A stretch of 64,000 nt of DNA from Parapedobacter sp037190485. Lineage in GTDB: Bacteria > Bacteroidota > Bacteroidia > Sphingobacteriales > Sphingobacteriaceae. Made by a program: the position numbers and the translations under genes. The first letter of the stretch is position 1. Every line of letters begins with the position of its first letter. The stretch is taken from NCBI GenBank assembly GCA_037190485.1, contig JBBCJB010000012.1:62001-126000 (forward strand), written 5' to 3'. The notes below the pieces were generated by a model. The model searched no databases. It was not told the origin of the DNA and saw nothing but the letters and a program-made list of their open reading frames with translations. Shown in pieces: positions 59,563 to 64,000 of this stretch.

Positions 59563-62133
59563 ATGACAAGCAGTCGATTAATAATTTATGTGTGTGCGTT
59601 CGTATCCTTGATCTCGATGAAGCATGCAGCCGTGGCACAGGCGCAGGACATGAAAGCCAAGCCGGACAGCACGATGAAAGACAGTATCCATGCGGATACC
59701 GCGAAGGGATCGTTGCCGCCCTATGAAAAGATCATCACGGAGGAGGCCGTCAGCCAATCGGGCCTGTTCACCGTGCATCGGATCGATAATAAGTGGTGGT
59801 TTGAAGTGGGCGACTCGCTGCTGGGCAGGGATTTGCTGATGGTAACCCGGCTGGCCAAGGCCGGAGCGGATATGCGGACGGGCACGGGCATGGGTGGCTA
59901 TGCCGGTGACCAGGTCAATGAAACGGTCGTCCGCTGGGAGAAAGGGCCGAAGGGGAAATTGTTTATCCGTAGGATGTCATACAGTGAATACGCTGGCGAC
60001 ACCACGCAGGCGATGTTCCGTGCGGTGGCAGCATCCAACATCCAGCCTATCGCCGCGGTATTCGATGTGAAGGCGATTTCGCCCGATAGTGCGGGGGTGG
60101 TGGTGGAAGTGACCGAATACCTGGACGGCGACAACGACCTGTTGTTCTTCGCACCAAGCGCGAAAAGTTCACTGCAATTGGGGGGGCTGCAGGCCGATAA
60201 ATCATACATCTCCGCTGTGCGGGTTTTTCCGCAGAACATCGGCATCCGAACGGTGAAGACGTATGCAAAGGCCCCGCAGCAATCGCTCTTTGACCCCACG
60301 GGCGCGTTGGCCGGTGCCACCACAGCGACCGTGGAATTGAGTACATCGATCGTTCAGCTCCCCGCGAAACCCATGCAACCCCGCCACGCTGACAGCCGTG
60401 TGGGCTATTTCACCGTCGGTTACACCGACTTCGGCCGGGATCCGCAAGGTGTGGCGCGCGTCAACCTCGTGAAGCGCTGGCGGTTGGAACCCAGGGACTG
60501 GGCGGCCTATCGCCGCGGCGAGTTGGTCGAACCCGTCAAGCCCATCGTCTTCTACATCGACCCGGCCACGCCCAAGCAATGGGTGCCCTACCTCATGCAG
60601 GGCGTAGACGATTGGCAGGCAGCCTTTGAAAAGGCCGGGTTCAAGAACGCCATCTACGCGCTGGAAGCTCCCACCAAGGAACAGGACAGCACGTGGAGCC
60701 TGGAGGATGCCCGATTCTCGGCCATCGTGTACAAAGCGTCCGCGGTGCCCAACGCCAGCGGCCCGAGCATCGCCGACCCGCGTACCGGCGAGATCCTGGA
60801 AAGCCATATCAACTGGTACCACAACGTGATGCGCCTGCTGCGCAACTGGTACTTCATCCAGGGGGCGCCCGTAGACAAGCGCGCCCGGCGCATGACGTTC
60901 GACGACGAACTGATGGGCCAGCTCATCCGCTTCGTCTCCAGCCACGAGGTGGGCCACACGCTGGGCCTGCTGCACAACTTCGGCGCATCCAGCACCACAC
61001 CCGTTGAAAAACTCCGCGACAGGAAGTGGCTGGAGGCGCACGGCCATACGCCCAGCATCATGGACTACGCCCGTTTCAACTACGTGGCCCAACCCGAAGA
61101 CAACGTGGGTGTGCGTGGATTGCTGCCCCGCCTCGGTGACTACGACCTGTGGGCGATCGAGTGGGGTTACCGGCTGTTGCCACAGTACAAGGACGCAGAA
61201 GCGGAAACGGCCCACCTCAATAGGTGGGTCATCGAAAAGAACGAAGACCCCCGCCTGTGGTTCGGTCATGAAAGAAATCCGGACGATCCGCGTAGCCAAA
61301 GCGAGGACATGGGTGACAATGCCATGCTCGCCAGTGAATACGGCATCCGGAACCTGAAGCGCGTAGTGGAAAACCTGCCGGCATGGACAAAGGAACCGGA
61401 AAAGGACTACGCCGCATTGAAGGAACTGTACGACGAGACGATGAAGCAGTATATGCGCTACGTGCGCCACGTGGCGAAGAACATCGGCGGCGTGTACGAG
61501 ACCCCGAAGACGGTGGAGCAATCGGGGACAGTGTATGCCGTGGTACCCAAAGCCACCCAACGGGAGGCTGTGGCGTTCCTGAACGCGCAGTTATTCGCGA
61601 CACCCATGTGGTTGGTCAAACCGGAAATCCACGCGCTCATCGGTGGCAACCCGGTGGCCTCGGTCGGCGCCAGCCAGCAGAAACTGCTGGGCGAACTGTT
61701 GAAACCCGAGCGGATGCAGAAGCTTATCGGAGCCGAAGCGCAATTGGGCGCCGATGCCTACACGCTCACCGACCTGGTCGCCGACGTACAGGGGGAAATA
61801 TGGAAGGAGCTGCAGGGCAGCGACCCGGTTACGGTGTATCGCCGTAACCTGCAAAAGGCGTATGTCAATCAGCTGGTAGAGATTGCCGACCCCGCGAAAA
61901 GCAGCGGCACACCGGGCGGAATGATGCCACCCGAATTAGCGGCAATGGTCAATAGTAGAGCGAATATAGGCAACAATGATATCCCTTCGGTGGCAAAAGC
62001 CTACTTGCGGCAGTTGCAGCGGGACATCGATGCGGCGCTGCCCATCGTGAGCGAATCCATGACCCAGATGCATCTGGAGGATTGCAGAGAGCGGATCGAA
62101 AAGGCATTGGACCCTAAGCCTTATAAAAAATGA
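59563..62133 (+). CDS. Large exported zinc-dependent metalloprotease (DUF5117/DUF4953 type)
   Basis: 856 residues. Signal peptide to about 27 (SMKHAAVAQAQ). N-terminal DUF5117-like region (TEEAVSQSGLFTVHRIDNKW), then a metzincin-like zinc motif HEVGHTLGLLH at H461, E462, H465 and H471, followed by SIMDYARFNYVAQPEDN as a likely Met-turn region. It probably degrades peptides in the periplasm or at the surface. The DsbD-N-like gene overlaps its stop by four bases. Confidence 0.92.
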   Translation: MTSSRLIIYVCAFVSLISMKHAAVAQAQDMKAKPDSTMKDSIHADTAKGSLPPYEKIITEEAVSQSGLFTVHRIDNKWWFEVGDSLLGRDLLMVTRLAKAGADMRTGTGMGGYAGDQVNETVVRWEKGPKGKLFIRRMSYSEYAGDTTQAMFRAVAASNIQPIAAVFDVKAISPDSAGVVVEVTEYLDGDNDLLFFAPSAKSSLQLGGLQADKSYISAVRVFPQNIGIRTVKTYAKAPQQSLFDPTGALAGATTATVELSTSIVQLPAKPMQPRHADSRVGYFTVGYTDFGRDPQGVARVNLVKRWRLEPRDWAAYRRGELVEPVKPIVFYIDPATPKQWVPYLMQGVDDWQAAFEKAGFKNAIYALEAPTKEQDSTWSLEDARFSAIVYKASAVPNASGPSIADPRTGEILESHINWYHNVMRLLRNWYFIQGAPVDKRARRMTFDDELMGQLIRFVSSHEVGHTLGLLHNFGASSTTPVEKLRDRKWLEAHGHTPSIMDYARFNYVAQPEDNVGVRGLLPRLGDYDLWAIEWGYRLLPQYKDAEAETAHLNRWVIEKNEDPRLWFGHERNPDDPRSQSEDMGDNAMLASEYGIRNLKRVVENLPAWTKEPEKDYAALKELYDETMKQYMRYVRHVAKNIGGVYETPKTVEQSGTVYAVVPKATQREAVAFLNAQLFATPMWLVKPEIHALIGGNPVASVGASQQKLLGELLKPERMQKLIGAEAQLGADAYTLTDLVADVQGEIWKELQGSDPVTVYRRNLQKAYVNQLVEIADPAKSSGTPGGMMPPELAAMVNSRANIGNNDIPSVAKAYLRQLQRDIDAALPIVSESMTQMHLEDCRERIEKALDPKPYKK

Positions 62134-62597
62134 GAAAAATGAAAGAAATGGCGATAGGACTCTTCATCCTTCTGCTGGGCCACGCATCCACCCTGCAGGC
62201 CCAAATACAAAACCCGGCCAAATGGACGTTCACTGCGCAGCACATCAAAGAAAACATTTATGAACTAAAAATGACCGCGGTGATTGACCAAGGCTGGAAC
62301 ATCTACAGCCAAACTACCCCAGCTGGCGGGCCATTTCCCACCACCATCACCTTTAACAAGAACAGCAACGTACAATACGGGGGCAAGGCGAAGGAAATGG
62401 GCACGATGAAGAAGAAGTTCGAACAGGTCTTTGGGGTTGAAGTCTATTACTATACGGATAGCGTGGAGTTCGTGCAGCTGATTAAGCTGAAAAAGGCTGT
62501 GCCCACTAAGCTGTCCGGTACGGTGGAGTTCATGGCCTGCGATGCCGAACAATGCCTGCCACCGGAGGAAGTGGAATTCGAGGTGGAGTTGAAATGA
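62130..62597 (+). CDS. Exported DsbD N-terminal-domain-like protein
   Basis: 155 residues. Signal peptide to about 24 (LLLGHASTLQAQIQNP). An immunoglobulin-like DsbD-alpha fold with the redox pair C137 and C142 in FMACDAEQCLPPEEVEFE. It lacks the membrane and thioredoxin parts of DsbD, so it would have to exchange electrons with another thiol protein, perhaps the TlpA-like product encoded nearby. ATG overlaps the protease stop. Confidence 0.82.
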   Translation: MRKMKEMAIGLFILLLGHASTLQAQIQNPAKWTFTAQHIKENIYELKMTAVIDQGWNIYSQTTPAGGPFPTTITFNKNSNVQYGGKAKEMGTMKKKFEQVFGVEVYYYTDSVEFVQLIKLKKAVPTKLSGTVEFMACDAEQCLPPEEVEFEVELK

Positions 62598-62634
62598 GAT
62601 TCTTGTAGTTTGCAACGGAGGCGCATAGCCCAAC

Positions 62635-63111
62635 ATGAAAAACGTCCTGCTATTACTCGCCGATGGCTTCGATGCCCGGGAAGCAAACGCATTCATCAAC
62701 GTGATTTGCTGGGCCTACCTGGAAATGGAGCCAGCCACCCGGCTGGTCACCTGCGGGCGGGCCCGGCAGGCGCAGGACAGCTCGGGCCTCTGGCGATCCG
62801 TCGACCATACGGTCGATGATGTCGATTACGATCGCTTCGATGCCCTGGCGATACCGGGCGGATCCGGGGAATACGGGTTTTACGGAGGCGCGCATAGCGC
62901 ACCGTTCGTTGAGGTAATCCGGACATTCCACGGGTAGGGCAAACCGATCGCCTCGGTGCGTAGCGGATCACTGCCCATCGCCTTCCGCGAAGGCATCATC
63001 ACCTCGGTGAACGCCTCGGGGGCACTGGACGTGGCGTTCCCGCTGCTGGAAAGGCTGACCTCGCGAGCGCATGCCGACGACGTGAGGCAGTCGATGGGAT
63101 TGGACGATTGA
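62635..63111 (+). pseudogene. Decayed DJ-1/PfpI family gene
   Basis: The frame starts MKNVLLLLADGFDAREANAF and ADYDRFDAL-like DJ-1 strands (DYDRFDALAIPGGSGEYGF). A TAG stop (62935-62937) interrupts it at codon 101, but the same frame goes on for 57 codons with GKPIASVRSGSLPIAFREGI and ALDVAFPLLERLTSR. The nucleophile Cys of this family (SVCxG) is replaced by Arg, and roughly 45 residues before the last helix appear deleted. Stop, lost active site and deletion together mark a dead gene. Confidence 0.8.
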
Positions 63112-63130
63112 AAACAAGATAACCTAACAT

Positions 63131-63430
63131 ATGCACACGATACTCGCTGTTCTATCCGCCGACGACCCGCTCTACGCCTACATCGGCGAGCGGTACCTCA
63201 CCCGGTACAAAACCCCGGTGAGCGGTCGGCTCGGCGTGCCCGGCCTGGAGCGGCTGGTGCAGGAAGCCACCGGGAAAACACCCCGGCCCGATACGGCCTA
63301 CCTGTTCATCACCACCGGCAACAAGGTGGCCCGAATCCTCATACGTGATGAAATCAGTACCAACATGTTGGAGCTGCACGGCAAGGACGTAGCCCGGGTA
63401 TTGGAGCTGTGCGACAAACTAGGCATCTGA
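63131..63430 (+). CDS. Small hypothetical protein
   Basis: 99 residues, no signal or TM segment. Contains TAYLFITTGNKVARILIRDE and ARVLELCDKLGI. No family recognised. It starts 19 bases after the decayed gene, and its stop abuts the start of the AT-rich leader of the next gene, so the small genes may be co-transcribed. Confidence 0.55.
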   Translation: MHTILAVLSADDPLYAYIGERYLTRYKTPVSGRLGVPGLERLVQEATGKTPRPDTAYLFITTGNKVARILIRDEISTNMLELHGKDVARVLELCDKLGI

Positions 63431-63475
63431 ATGCACAAACACACAACCATAAATTTAACCATCAACAAAAACAAC

Positions 63476-63706
63476 ATGAATGAACAAAAAAACAACAACA
63501 CCGGCCTGGCCATCAAGCAGGCCCGCTCCTACGCGGGCCTGAGCCGCAATGCGGCCGCACGCCGGATGGACATGAGCCTGGCGCGCCTGCACGCATTGGA
63601 AAAAGGCGAAGGCGAGCTCCGCTTCGCCGAAGCGGTAAAGCTATTGGCGCTCACCGGCGTGACCTACGACGAATTCGTGGCGATGGCCATGGAGGGCCAG
63701 CACTGA
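63476..63706 (+). CDS. Small XRE-family helix-turn-helix protein
   Basis: 76 residues from ATG 63476; an ATG at 63431 would add 15 unusual residues. HTH core LAIKQARSYAGLSRNAAARR and SLARLHALEKGEGELRFAEA is a lambda Cro/C1-type fold. No toxin-like gene is adjacent. A second, related small HTH gene lies downstream. Confidence 0.72.
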   Translation: MNEQKNNNTGLAIKQARSYAGLSRNAAARRMDMSLARLHALEKGEGELRFAEAVKLLALTGVTYDEFVAMAMEGQH

Positions 63707-63726
63707 AAACCTTTTTTTGACCAAAC

Positions 63727-63760
63727 GGGGTAAAAATCATTTTTACGGAATTTCTACCCC
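63727..63760. promoter_or_regulatory. Palindromic operator candidate between two XRE genes
   Basis: GTAAAAATCATTTTTAC (63730-63746) is a perfect 17-base palindrome. The half-site recurs in inverted orientation as ATTTCTACCCC (63750-63760), which matches GGGGTAAAAAT (63727-63737) at 10 of 11 positions. Three half-sites stand just before the -7 element of the second XRE gene, a natural site for self-regulation. Confidence 0.55.
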
Positions 63761-63779
63761 ATCGATGAATCCTTAAACA

Positions 63780-63787
63780 TAGCTTTG
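63780..63787 (+). promoter_or_regulatory. -7 element of the second XRE gene
   Basis: Perfect TAnnTTTG match TAGCTTTG ending two bases before the ATG at 63790; transcription would have to start at or within the start codon region. Confidence 0.45.
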
Positions 63788-63789
63788 CG

Positions 63790-64000
63790 ATGAAGACAAA
63801 AGTATTGAAATCAAGACTGATGAGCACGGCAGCAACCACCGACGGCGCGAAACTGACATTTTTCCGGACCCTCCGCGGATGGTCGCAGACCCAGCTGGGC
63901 GAGGAATCCGGGCTCAGCCAACAGGAAATCTCCGAACTGGAAGCGCTGGCGCATATCCCGAGCGACGAACTGCAACGGGTGCTGGAGCCGCTGGGCGTGA
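63790..64000 (+). CDS. Small XRE-family HTH protein (cut by window end)
   Basis: The first 70 codons are visible, with no stop before the window end. FRTLRGWSQTQLGEESGLSQ followed by QEISELEALAHIPSDELQRV is an XRE-type HTH with its recognition helix at SQQEISELE. It follows a -7 element and a palindrome cluster, so it may control itself. The C-terminus cannot be seen. Confidence 0.7.
   Translation, partial: MKTKVLKSRLMSTAATTDGAKLTFFRTLRGWSQTQLGEESGLSQQEISELEALAHIPSDELQRVLEPLGV

Noticed and set aside
60202..61560. 452-residue minus-strand frame opposite the metalloprotease
   Set aside because: Antisense to the zinc-motif region; no independent support.
1..64000. tRNA, rRNA, CRISPR array or prophage
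   Set aside because: No cloverleaf, rRNA-like stretch, regular spacer-repeat pattern or phage genes were noticed in the gaps; gaps are mostly under 250 bases.

Overview
The window looks like chromosomal DNA of a GC-rich member of the Bacteroidota, probably Sphingobacteriaceae-like (Parapedobacter would fit, but the genus is a guess). The reasons are: a FecR sigma regulator with SusC/SusD outer-membrane uptake proteins, Bacteroidota-type promoters (-7 element TAnnTTTG, often only a few bases before the start codon), very few Shine-Dalgarno sites, and typical families such as DUF4905, DUF4442 and DUF3347. Most genes are around 60% GC by eye. No tRNA, rRNA, CRISPR array, complete insertion sequence or prophage was seen.

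Layout. 1-5.6 kb: a truncated DUF1599 gene, a HipA-like kinase/DUF3037 pair, a cytochrome c/SCO/lipoprotein operon, an AlbA-type gene, a DUF4442 gene, an MFS transporter and a small Cys-rich protein. 5.6-21.3 kb: 3-oxoacid CoA-transferase (scoAB), a uridine-kinase-like ATPase, a LysM/double-psi barrel protein, DUF4905, an NfeD-type protease, Dps, a 2-hydroxyacid dehydrogenase overlapping an FGGY kinase, a penicillin-acylase-family hydrolase, a sugar isomerase-like protein, a DsbA-family oxidoreductase, rocD and rlmB. 21.4-32 kb (minus strand): a closely packed run reading copA, HMA chaperone, HMA-DUF3347 protein, multicopper oxidase with a C-terminal barrel-like extension, HAD phosphatase, TauE exporter and smc; its first four genes form a copper-handling set. 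32-48 kb: VOC protein, AraC regulator, icd, an NtrC-type regulator, an FAH hydrolase, a flavin reductase, serC-serA, lysC-lysA, a seven-TM protein/histidine kinase/LuxR regulator trio, rnhA, cobB and gdhA.

48-62.6 kb is an uptake locus: a TPR histidine kinase, ECF sigma, FecR, SusC, SusD, a TlpA-like thioredoxin, a large zinc metalloprotease and a DsbD-N-like protein. The set suggests import and processing of a peptide-like or thiol-containing substrate (inference). SusC/SusD/TlpA DNA is clearly lower in GC than the flanks. 62.6-64 kb holds a decayed DJ-1/PfpI gene, an unknown small protein and two small XRE-type proteins with a palindromic operator candidate between them; the last is cut by the window end.

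The most unusual signals are repeats. The fecR gene contains several in-frame palindromic or tandem repeat elements. Short degenerate tandem repeats sit between serC and serA and at the copA stop codon. Long inverted repeats lie before the 2-hydroxyacid dehydrogenase gene, before copA and between the sigma factor and fecR genes.
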